From contig RFIA01000215.1 of assembly GCA_003695675.1 (NCBI GenBank), positions 1 through 33,476 of the forward strand: a stretch of 33,476 nucleotides of DNA, read 5' to 3'. The DNA comes from Chloroflexota bacterium. Its GTDB lineage: Bacteria; Chloroflexota; Anaerolineae; Aggregatilineales; Phototrophicaceae. Both the position numbers and the translations under genes were made by a program. This document shows, one piece after another, positions 25,303 through 32,496 of the stretch. The notes under the pieces are model-generated. The model ran no database searches. It was not told the origin of the DNA and worked only from the letters and a program-made list of their open reading frames with translations. Position 1 is the stretch's first letter, and each line of letters begins with the position of its first letter.

Positions 25303-26934
25303 TCACGATTGATCTGCACATGGCAATGTGATTGTAAAAGTTGTGCCTTGTCCCGGTTCGCTCTCTACACTGATACGGCCGTCGTGCCCCTGAACAATCC
25401 CATAAGTGACAAACAAACCGAGTCCTGTGCCGTTGGGCTTGCTTGAAAAGAAGGGGTCGAAAATATTATCAATATCTTCCGCTTTGATTCCCTGCCCTGT
25501 GTCCGAAAATACGAGAACAATCTCATTTGCGTTCGTGTCATGCGTCGCTTTGATGGCGAGGCGTCCCCCGGGCATGGTAGCGTCTCTTGCATTTAGCATC
25601 AGATTCATGAATACTTGCTCAAGCTGATCTTTATTGCCATAAATTTCGGGCAGTTGTGGAATATCGATGATGAGTGCGATGTCGGCGTGTTGAAACAGCT
25701 TGCGATTCAAGCTGATCACTTGTTCGAGCACTTTCTTGACGTCGAGCATTGTAAATCCTACGCTTGTTGAATTTCTCCCCGCTACCTCGAGTAATTGGCT
25801 GACGATTCGTCGAATACGCTCAACACTTTCTTGAATGACACCAAGATCGTGTATATCAACAGGGCGATTGCTGTGCGCATCTTCGACCATCATGTCGAGT
25901 ATGCTTCTGATTGGCTGAAGAGGGTTGTTAATTTCATGCGCAATGCTGGCTGCCAAGCGACCTATCGAAGCTAGCTTTTCGGATTGAATCAACATTTGCT
26001 GTGTCGACTTTAACTCCGAAGTGCGCTCATTGACGGTTTCCTCTAAAACCATCGCATAGTGCATTTGGACTTCGTATAGTTGAGCGTTTCGTAAAGCGAG
26101 ACTAGCTTGCCGGGCAAGGCCGTTTAATAAGTCGAGACGGTCTTCATCATAAGGTTCATGGTTTGAAGCTAAAAATAAAAATCCTATTGAAGTATTTCTG
26201 TGATCGAGGGGCGCGATCATTTTATATTGAAACGGCGAATTAGACGTATCCGCTTCCGACAAAATGCGCGCGTCAATGTTTTCGGGAAGCTCGCCGATTA
26301 TTGTGGCTTCATCAAGATCACCCATGTAATTTTCGGCCACTTCGTTGACATGTACATGCGTAGACTTCACATTTTGTTCTTCGTCGAATACACCCAAGAT
26401 CGCTATATCACCCGGCAAAAGCCCCAACGCTAAAGAAGGGATCAGTTCGGCTAAGTCTTCGACCTCAAGATATTGGCTTAATTCTTGGCTGATGCGCAGT
26501 AAAGCCTGAAGTTCTTGTGTCCGGCGCTGCAAATTTTCTTCAAGCCGACGGGCCTGTATCTTGCTACGAGCACGCGCAAGCAATTCGCGTGGATCAAACG
26601 GCTTGTTCATATAATCATCAGCGCCTAGATTGAGGCCGTGCTCAACATCAGAAGGATGACGTGCTTTTGCCGTTATCAGAATCGTGGGTATCGAAGCCGT
26701 GCTCGTTTCTTCACGTAATTTCTTCAATACATCAAAACCTGTCATACCCGGCATTTGAATATCGAGTAATATTAAATCGGGCGATAATTTGCGAGCTTGC
26801 TCAAGTGCAGACACACCGTCATTCACGCAACTGACAATATATCCATCGCGTTCAAAGATGCGTTGCAGCATGAGCGTCGTATAAGTTTCGTCGTCGGCGA
26901 CTAGAACGTGTGGCGTATCGTGACTGGGTTTCAT
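25303..26934 (-). CDS. Receiver-GAF-histidine kinase hybrid signalling protein
   Basis: About 543 residues from ATG at 26934. The start is uncertain: a TTG at 26967 adds 11 residues, and the only good site, AAAGGAG, lies at 26984-26990. Order of parts: N-terminal receiver (1-122; D14-D15, phosphoacceptor D58 in LILLDIQMPG, T88, K111), a coiled-coil-like linker (about 123-160), a GAF-like domain (about 160-285, DIAILGVFDEEQN, IGFLFLASN, ASLALRNAQLYEV), a second helical linker, HisKA with H333 in LAASIAHEINNPLQPIRSIL, and HATPase_c (LMLNARDATMPGG, DTGQGI, GTGLGLFVTYG). The receiver at the N-terminus suggests that an upstream kinase controls this one. No membrane helix and no obvious partner nearby. 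Confidence 0.9.
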   Translation of the reverse strand: MKPSHDTPHVLVADDETYTTLMLQRIFERDGYIVSCVNDGVSALEQARKLSPDLILLDIQMPGMTGFDVLKKLREETSTASIPTILITAKARHPSDVEHGLNLGADDYMNKPFDPRELLARARSKIQARRLEENLQRRTQELQALLRISQELSQYLEVEDLAELIPSLALGLLPGDIAILGVFDEEQNVKSTHVHVNEVAENYMGDLDEATIIGELPENIDARILSEADTSNSPFQYKMIAPLDHRNTSIGFLFLASNHEPYDEDRLDLLNGLARQASLALRNAQLYEVQMHYAMVLEETVNERTSELKSTQQMLIQSEKLASIGRLAASIAHEINNPLQPIRSILDMMVEDAHSNRPVDIHDLGVIQESVERIRRIVSQLLEVAGRNSTSVGFTMLDVKKVLEQVISLNRKLFQHADIALIIDIPQLPEIYGNKDQLEQVFMNLMLNARDATMPGGRLAIKATHDTNANEIVLVFSDTGQGIKAEDIDNIFDPFFSSKPNGTGLGLFVTYGIVQGHDGRISVESEPGQGTTFTITLPCADQS

Positions 26935-27118
26935 AAAATAAGCGCAAAAATTGCCACAATTTGACAATGAGGGAATGCGCCAATTCTCCTTTCGTTTAAA
27001 TATCGATCATCTGAAGCCAAGCATGAAGAATACTAATCATATTATGACTCTTCAGTTGATTAGGATTCTTCGTGATGATAGATATGTGTGTGTTTGTGAT
27101 TTTACCCAATTTTGAAAG

Positions 27119-27178
27119 AAAAAACGCCTGATTGATATGCTAAAAAGCGCTCTTTTGCCAAATAAACATCTATCAGGC
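27119..27178 (-). terminator. Candidate minus-strand hairpin terminator of unknown transcript
   Basis: On the minus strand GCCTGAT (27178-27172) pairs with ATCAGGC (27132-27126), with further partial pairing inside, followed one base later by TTTTTTCTTTC (27124-27114). No gene on that strand ends here; the nearest one upstream ends at 27446, beyond the tRNA. The remaining parts of the 26935-27262 gap show no gene. Confidence 0.35.
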
Positions 27179-27262
27179 AGGCTACGTTGATTGCGAGTTA
27201 GTGTGATATTGAAATTGAAGTTGACTCGCATACAACTTGCATGAAAGCGTGCAATATGTTGC

Positions 27263-27291
27263 TTGATAAAATTATCCGGCTTCTTTACAAT
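27263..27291 (+). promoter_or_regulatory. tRNA-Arg promoter
   Basis: TTGATA (27263-27268), a 17-base spacer and TACAAT (27286-27291), 17 bases before the tRNA. Confidence 0.75.
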
Positions 27292-27308
27292 GGGGGATGC
27301 TGATACCT

Positions 27309-27384
27309 GCCCCTGTAGCTCAGTGGATAGAGCAACTGTCTTCTAAACAGTGGGTCGGGAGTTCGAATCTCTCCAGGGGCGCCA
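27309..27384 (+). tRNA. tRNA-Arg (anticodon UCU)
   Basis: 76 bases including encoded CCA. Acceptor GCCCCTG pairs with CAGGGGC, discriminator G. D arm GCTCAGTGGATAGAGC. Anticodon stem ACTGT/ACAGT with loop CTTCTAA, anticodon TCT, reading AGA and AGG. T arm GGGAG-TTCGAAT-CTCTC is standard. Confidence 0.96.
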
Positions 27385-27390
27385 AACGAC

Positions 27391-27425
27391 AAATGCCTGC
27401 CAAGACGCGCAGGCATTTATTGCTT
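27391..27425 (+). terminator. Intrinsic terminator after tRNA-Arg
   Basis: A 10-bp perfect stem AAATGCCTGC/GCAGGCATTT with an 8-base loop, followed by ATTGCTTTT. It begins 7 bases after the tRNA. It may also act on the convergent minus-strand regulator gene, though the T-run on that side is weaker. Confidence 0.75.
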
Positions 27426-27445
27426 TTGTCGAGGTTGTGCGCCGG

Positions 27446-28720
27446 TTAGGTCATAATCTCGCTATAAAGTTTTTCGGTTTCTGATGACGGGGTGAGGCCA
27501 TCTTTCCGCCAGTCCTCTACCATGCGCTGATAGTGTACAGCTGCTTCGCTACGCCGCCCCATGTTTGCATACAAACGCATAATCTCTTGATGCAATGTCT
27601 CGTGTTTCGGATTTTCGTTGAGTGCTTTTTGTATCAAGTTAAGTGCTTGTTCGGGTCTGTCGTCGGCGATGCTCATTTGTGCCATTTCGCTCAAGGCTTC
27701 AAGATAACCTGCTTGGAAATCTTGTCGTCGAGACACGATCCAAGGATCCGAATAACCTTGCAAGAATGGCCCACGATAAAGTTGCGTCGCTTTTTGCCAT
27801 GCTTCTAATTGCTCGGCTTTTGTTGTCGCAGTGCGGCCCGCCATCAAGTAACTGACGTAATCAATGATGTCATAGTTAATTGCCAGTTCGGGATTGACTT
27901 GATAGTAACCGCCTTCATGAACGAGTACGTCCATGTTCAATGCTTTGTGCAAGCGACGTTTCGTGACATGAAAAACATTCACGGCTTGATCCATATCCAA
28001 TTCGGGCCAAAACGCACGGCAAATCTCTGACCGGGTGATGACCGGACGGTCAAGAGCGAAGAAGAACAGCAAACGCGGCAGGTGACCTTCCCACGAATCA
28101 ATTGCTTCGCCATTCATCTCGACATGACCCGGCCCAAGCCCGAAAACATCCAGTTTAATTTTGCCTCTTTGTCGCGTGCCATAAAAATCATCGTTAATCA
28201 AATGATTATCTTGCAACAAGACGGCGTGCTTTTGGGCGATTAATGAAACCCATGGCAAGCGGGGCAGCGTTCGGCTGTTGATGACGATCCGGCAATTTGG
28301 CGGCAAGTGTGTAATAATTCTTTCGACAAATTGCTGAATATCATCGGCGCTATCGCATCTATCGTATTCATCAATGATAAATATAAACGGTTTGTCGCCG
28401 ATTTCGGATAAATCTTGCGCGAATGCTGGCACAACGTGGTCTAAGTTATTCAAGTCCTCATAAGGGAGACTGTTTGTATGTCTGCCAAATGCTGGATATT
28501 GTGTCGCAATATCATGCGTGACGCCGCTGATAAAAGATTGCAAGTTAATGTCGTCTGGCCCCATTGCATAATAAAATACATTGAGTTCCGGTGTGTTGAT
28601 GAGGCGGGCAACGATGACAGATCGGTAGCGGCTACGTGGATGTAGCAATACAATACGGGCATTCGCGGATTGTTCTTGAAATGTTTCAAAAGCCTGTGTG
28701 ATGAGACTCTGTAACTTCAT
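27446..28720 (-). CDS. Transcriptional regulator: degenerate STAND-like ATPase domain plus winged-helix and BTAD (SARP-type) domains
   Basis: About 424 residues from ATG at 28720; a TTG at 28750 is in frame but has no ribosome binding site. The N-terminal 180 residues resemble the MalT/LuxR-type STAND ATPase: RIVLLHPRSRYRSVIVARLI sits where Walker A should be but lacks G-K-T/S, Walker B is kept (FIFIIDEYD), and LPPNCRIVINSRTLPRLPW matches the usual sensor segment. Residues about 185-285 form an OmpR-like winged helix (IKLDVFGLGPGHVEMNGEAI, VNVFHVTKRRLHKAL, YYQVNPELAINYD). The rest is a BTAD/TPR-like domain (ATQLYRGPFLQGYSDPWIVS, QALNLIQKALNENPKHETLH). Such proteins activate transcription. The target is unknown; the ATPase part may bind but not hydrolyse nucleotide. 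Confidence 0.82.
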   Translation of the reverse strand: MKLQSLITQAFETFQEQSANARIVLLHPRSRYRSVIVARLINTPELNVFYYAMGPDDINLQSFISGVTHDIATQYPAFGRHTNSLPYEDLNNLDHVVPAFAQDLSEIGDKPFIFIIDEYDRCDSADDIQQFVERIITHLPPNCRIVINSRTLPRLPWVSLIAQKHAVLLQDNHLINDDFYGTRQRGKIKLDVFGLGPGHVEMNGEAIDSWEGHLPRLLFFFALDRPVITRSEICRAFWPELDMDQAVNVFHVTKRRLHKALNMDVLVHEGGYYQVNPELAINYDIIDYVSYLMAGRTATTKAEQLEAWQKATQLYRGPFLQGYSDPWIVSRRQDFQAGYLEALSEMAQMSIADDRPEQALNLIQKALNENPKHETLHQEIMRLYANMGRRSEAAVHYQRMVEDWRKDGLTPSSETEKLYSEIMT

Positions 28721-28764
28721 TATGGTTTTGCATTCTCCATCTGAGTACAAATTCGATTATTCAG

Positions 28765-28773
28765 ATTATAACA
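28765..28773 (-). promoter_or_regulatory. Putative extended -10 promoter of the BTAD regulator
   Basis: TGTTATAAT on the minus strand, an extended -10 element 45 bases upstream of ATG 28720. TTAGCA lies 18 bases upstream of the TATAAT hexamer. Confidence 0.5.
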
Positions 28774-28888
28774 TCTGCATAAGTTAAATGCTAATGTTCA
28801 GGTATCTCTTTATTACGAGAAACCGTCTGAGTGACATATCATTATATTGATTACATTCTAACACTTTACATGAGCTGGGAGTATTAAG

Positions 28889-29413
28889 GTGAATCAAAGT
28901 ATCAAACCCGGTCGGCCACTTGGCGTATCTTTAGCCATTTTCACGAGTGGGGTGCTATTTGTTTTGCTCCCATTCGCTCAGGTTGCGATGATTTTGCTTT
29001 TGCGGATGCGTATTCAAACCTTCACCCTAACCACGCCCGACGGTGAAGTGATCCCACTTGCATCGGGCGGTACATTAACCGATATTCCTGACACCCAATT
29101 GGTCTTGCAGGTATTTGTGGCGATTGTATTTCTCATCATCCTTATTCTTGCTTGGCGAGGCCGGCCACAATCAATACGATATATCCATATATTCGCAGTC
29201 TTGTTGTTGCTCGCAGTGAATTTTGTCGCGACGAGTGGCGTCTTTTCATCAGATGAAGGGTTGCAAGCGGGTGTTGATTCGGCTGAGCAGCTTGGGCGTT
29301 CTTTATCGCAGATTCGACTCGTTCTTCAAACCTTTGTAACGCTGTATGTCGTCTGGTACATGAATCGGGCACCAGCGAGAAATTTTTATCGTGGCCAAGT
29401 TGATGGTGGCTAA
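28889..29413 (+). CDS. Four-helix integral membrane protein of unknown function
   Basis: 174 residues from a GTG start with GGGAG 7 bases upstream. Predicted membrane helices lie at about 11-38, 70-89, 97-116 and 140-158. Between helices 1 and 2 is a short loop (about residues 41-68) with TTPDGEVIPLASGG. The C-terminus is basic. No family is recognised. It is divergent from the BTAD regulator, 168 bases apart, and convergent with the acyl-CoA ligase. The spacing would allow the regulator to control it, but nothing in the sequence proves that. Confidence 0.7.
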   Translation: MNQSIKPGRPLGVSLAIFTSGVLFVLLPFAQVAMILLLRMRIQTFTLTTPDGEVIPLASGGTLTDIPDTQLVLQVFVAIVFLIILILAWRGRPQSIRYIHIFAVLLLLAVNFVATSGVFSSDEGLQAGVDSAEQLGRSLSQIRLVLQTFVTLYVVWYMNRAPARNFYRGQVDGG

Positions 29414-29435
29414 TTCGTTGCGCATTGGCGTTGCT

Positions 29436-31172
29436 TCAAGACGTGTTTTCCATTTGAACCAGTTCACGTCGCAAAATTTTACCGACAGCTGATTTCGGCA
29501 ATTCAGAAACGAAGGCGAATCGAGTGGGCACTTCATATCTTGCCAGATTTTTTGCGGCGTGTTCAATTAATTCTTCTTCAGTGACCTGCATACCCGGTTG
29601 CAGCACGATCCATGCTTTCAGCGCTTCTTGTCCCGGTTTTTCAGGATGGGGGATGCCTGCAACCCCGACTTCAAGCACTGCCGGATGTTCCGCGAGTACC
29701 TTTTCCACGGTTGTCGGATAGACGTTGTAACCACCAATGAGCACCATGTCTTTCAGACGGTCAACGATATAAAAATATCCATCTTCGTCCATGCGGGCAA
29801 TATCGCCTGTGTAAAGCCAAATCTTCCCATCTTTTTCGCGGAGTGTATTGCGTGTTTCATTGGGCATGTTGTGATACCCGGTCATCAATTGCGGCCCGGA
29901 CATGACAAGTTCGCCGACTTCGCCGACCGGCACGTCTGTTTCGCCATCTTGCAAGTCGACAATGCGCATATCCATATCCGGCAGCGGGATGCCGATAGAA
30001 CCGGTTCGGTTTTCTCCTCGCAAGGGATTGCAATGCGTGGCTGTTGGTGCTTCGCTCATTCCGAAGCCTTCAAGCAAGGTGCCGCCGGTGAGTTCTTCGA
30101 AGCGTTGTTTGGTTACGGGGGGCAATGGTGCAGACCCACTGATACATGTCCGAATCGACCGCAAGTTGATTTCGCCCGATGTTACAGCAGGATGATTGTT
30201 GATGGCGTTATATAAAGCGGGAACGCCGTGAAATAGAGTTGGGCGAAACACGTGTATACACTCTAACAAGTCATCGAGGTCGCGGGCATTTGGCACGAGA
30301 ATGATTTTTGACCCAAGCGTGATCGCAAGACTGAGCACAGCGACCATGCCAAACACATGGAAAAACGGTATTGCGCCGAGAAAAATTTCTTCTTCACCCG
30401 GCACACCATCGCCCGCTAGAAATGCTTTCATTTGCAAGGTGTTGGCGACAAGTGCTCGATGGGTTGCCATCGCAGCTTTTGAGACGCCGGTCGTGCCGCC
30501 GGTGTATTGAAACAGCGCAAGATCGTCCGGTGAAATTTCGACAGCAGACTTTTGCCCCGCGTGACGTGTCAGTATATCTTGAAACCAATGATCGTCCGGA
30601 TCAAAATTTTCAATGCGGTGGCCGTCTTTTTTCTCGCGCGCAATTGTGAATAATGTTCGCGCAATACCCGGTAGATATTCTTTGATGTTGGTGACGATGA
30701 CCGTTTTGATGTGTGTGTCCGGTTGGATTTGTTTGAGCGTATCGTAGAACAGACTCATAATGATGGCGACTTCGGCGCCACAATCTTTGAGTTGGTATTG
30801 CATTCTCTCTGGCGGATATGTTGGATTGGTCGCTGCGACGACGCCGCCTGCTTTGAGCACCGCGTAATAACTAATCACAAATGCTGCGATATTCGGCATG
30901 ATGAGCGCGACACGGTCTCCTTTTTTCACGCCGAGACTGATTAAGCCCGCGGCGAGCGCATTGGACTGATTTTCTAATTCCGCATACGAGAGTCCTGTCC
31001 ATCGACGACCTAGCAAGGGGAGTCGCGCGCTTGTCACAAGCGCTATCTTTTCCGGTATGCGCTTTGCAGACTCGGTCAAGAAATGATGAAGTGTCGTTTC
31101 AGGATATTCGATAGTTGTCGGTACATTTTTGTCGTAATGTTTTGTCCACGGGCGATCCGCATAAGTGACCAT
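29436..31172 (-). CDS. Long-chain fatty acid-CoA ligase / AMP-binding enzyme
   Basis: 578 residues. AGGAG lies 9 bases before the ATG. The ANL-superfamily motifs are complete: P-loop FQYTGGTTGVSKAAM (about 215-229), the EGFGMSEAPT adenylate-binding motif, WLYTGDIARMDEDGYFYIVD and R in DRLKDMVLIGGYNVYP, and the C-terminal catalytic lysine in LPKSAVGKILRREL. This is closest to FadD-type ligases that activate fatty acids through an acyl-adenylate to acyl-CoA. Substrate chain length cannot be read with certainty. A thioesterase that would do the reverse reaction lies 149 bases downstream of its promoter side on the same strand. Confidence 0.92.
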   Translation of the reverse strand: MVTYADRPWTKHYDKNVPTTIEYPETTLHHFLTESAKRIPEKIALVTSARLPLLGRRWTGLSYAELENQSNALAAGLISLGVKKGDRVALIMPNIAAFVISYYAVLKAGGVVAATNPTYPPERMQYQLKDCGAEVAIIMSLFYDTLKQIQPDTHIKTVIVTNIKEYLPGIARTLFTIAREKKDGHRIENFDPDDHWFQDILTRHAGQKSAVEISPDDLALFQYTGGTTGVSKAAMATHRALVANTLQMKAFLAGDGVPGEEEIFLGAIPFFHVFGMVAVLSLAITLGSKIILVPNARDLDDLLECIHVFRPTLFHGVPALYNAINNHPAVTSGEINLRSIRTCISGSAPLPPVTKQRFEELTGGTLLEGFGMSEAPTATHCNPLRGENRTGSIGIPLPDMDMRIVDLQDGETDVPVGEVGELVMSGPQLMTGYHNMPNETRNTLREKDGKIWLYTGDIARMDEDGYFYIVDRLKDMVLIGGYNVYPTTVEKVLAEHPAVLEVGVAGIPHPEKPGQEALKAWIVLQPGMQVTEEELIEHAAKNLARYEVPTRFAFVSELPKSAVGKILRRELVQMENTS

Positions 31173-31321
31173 ATTACAAAAACTCCTATCGCAAGAAATA
31201 TTTATCGTAATTTCAATAGTGACGCTCTGCTTAGGTTTTATCTTTTGTTGGCGTCCTTTTCATCTTCGTCTTTGTGGTTTATTTATTTTCAGAGTGCAGT
31301 CTGTTGATGCCGATTGGCGTC

Positions 31322-31735
31322 TTATGTTTCTCCCCACGCTCGCCATGTCGCGGGCAGCTTCACAACGCGCCCTTCGTGCGTGATGCAAATATGCTTGCTG
31401 AAGCCAGTGACGTGCTGGTCTGATGTTTCTGCATCGACGATTTCGTAATTGAAAACTAGCGACCGACTTTTCATATCGCTTATCCAACAACGCACAATCA
31501 GTTGTTGATCGTACACGACTGGCTTGAGATAGCGTGCGTTGACTTCGGTGACGGTGAGATAATAACCGCTGCGTTCAAATGTGGCATAATCATGACCCCG
31601 TTGACGGGCATAGTTGGTGCGTCCCTCTTCAAAATAGACGATATAACTTGCATGATGGACAATGCCCATCGCGTCTGTTTCTGCATAACGAACCCGGATA
31701 TGTGTCTCGGCAACGAAGCGATCAATCGGTGACAA
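31322..31735 (-). CDS. Acyl-CoA thioesterase, YbgC/4-hydroxybenzoyl-CoA thioesterase type (hotdog fold)
   Basis: About 137 residues from a TTG at 31735, chosen because AAAGGA lies 8 bases upstream; the TTG at 31741 is too close to that site. The hotdog signature is clear: RVRYAETDAMGIVHHASYIV with the catalytic Asp, then YFEEGRTNYARQRG, YYLTVTEVNARYLKPVVYDQ and a central strand RSLVFNYEIVDAE. The enzyme hydrolyses acyl-CoA thioesters. It is on the same strand and upstream of the acyl-CoA ligase gene and may share regulation with it. Confidence 0.88.
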   Translation of the reverse strand: MSPIDRFVAETHIRVRYAETDAMGIVHHASYIVYFEEGRTNYARQRGHDYATFERSGYYLTVTEVNARYLKPVVYDQQLIVRCWISDMKSRSLVFNYEIVDAETSDQHVTGFSKHICITHEGRVVKLPATWRAWGET

Positions 31736-31832
31736 TCTCAATGTCCTTTGCGTCTCTGCGTTGAATCGTGTTGTTTTTCTTCTCGCTAATAGGCTGCCAG
31801 AGTAATTACACTACTCACGAAACAAAAGCCCC

Positions 31833-32126
31833 TTACGAGTCGGATGACTTGAGCCGATGACGTTTCTCAAGCTCGGCGAATACGTCGTCAAGTGTGATGT
31901 CGAGCTGCGCCATCAAGACGAGAGCGTGATAGAATAAATCCGCGAGTTCACCGATTTGCTCGTCTCGCGATTGACTGAGCGCGGCCACGATGACTTCGGT
32001 AGCCTCTTCGCCGACTTTTTGCGAAATTTTGCTGACGCCCTTGTCGAACAGTACATTCGTGTAGCTGTCGGGTTTGGGGTTGTTTTTGCGGTCTTGAATA
32101 ATACGTTCAAGTTGGTTGAGCATCAT
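31833..32126 (-). CDS. hisE: Phosphoribosyl-ATP pyrophosphatase
   Basis: About 97 residues from ATG at 32126, which has CCGGAA upstream; a TTG at 32144 would overlap hisI and has no ribosome binding site. The all-alpha MazG-like HisE pattern is present: LERIIQDRKNNPKPDSYTN, KISQKVGEEATEVIVAAL (the metal-binding E-E-x-x-E), and GELADLFYHALVLMAQ. It removes pyrophosphate from phosphoribosyl-ATP in the second step of histidine synthesis. It follows hisI after 10 bases. The two enzymes are separate here, not fused as HisIE. Confidence 0.93.
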   Translation of the reverse strand: MMLNQLERIIQDRKNNPKPDSYTNVLFDKGVSKISQKVGEEATEVIVAALSQSRDEQIGELADLFYHALVLMAQLDITLDDVFAELEKRHRLKSSDS

Positions 32127-32136
32127 GTGTTCCGGT

Positions 32137-32478
32137 TTATTCAATCGAGTTTGGCAATTGTTGGAAGAAGCAGCTCACTTCGCCGGTATGACATGCTGGG
32201 CCGAGTGGTTCGACGAGGATGAGCAAGGTATCACTATCGCAGTCGGCATAGATGTCGCGCACGATTTGTCGATTACCAGACGTCGCGCCCTTGTGCCACA
32301 ATTCTTGACGGCTGCGACTCCAAAAAACTGTTTCGCCCATTTCCAACGTTTGCTTCAAAGATTCGGTGTTCATATACGCAAGTGTGAGCACCTGCTTTGT
32401 GTTTATATCTTGCACGATGGCGGGAACGAGTCCCCTCTCGTCCCACTGAATTGCATCAATGATTTGCGATTGAGTCAT
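32137..32478 (-). CDS. hisI: Phosphoribosyl-AMP cyclohydrolase
   Basis: 113 residues with the full HisI pattern: [53 protein letters not shown], the zinc-and-magnesium site [19 protein letters not shown] and the closing [10 protein letters not shown]. It opens the adenine ring of phosphoribosyl-AMP, the third step of histidine synthesis, and hisE follows. AGGTAGC lies just before the ATG. No other his gene is in the window. Confidence 0.95.
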   Translation of the reverse strand: MTQSQIIDAIQWDERGLVPAIVQDINTKQVLTLAYMNTESLKQTLEMGETVFWSRSRQELWHKGATSGNRQIVRDIYADCDSDTLLILVEPLGPACHTGEVSCFFQQLPNSIE

Positions 32479-32496
32479 TTTTGCTACCTGTTTCGA

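Noticed and set aside
24193-27384. Possible integrated element bounded by two tRNA genes
   Set aside because: No integrase, no direct repeat of a tRNA 3' end seen, and the enclosed genes look like ordinary chromosomal genes.
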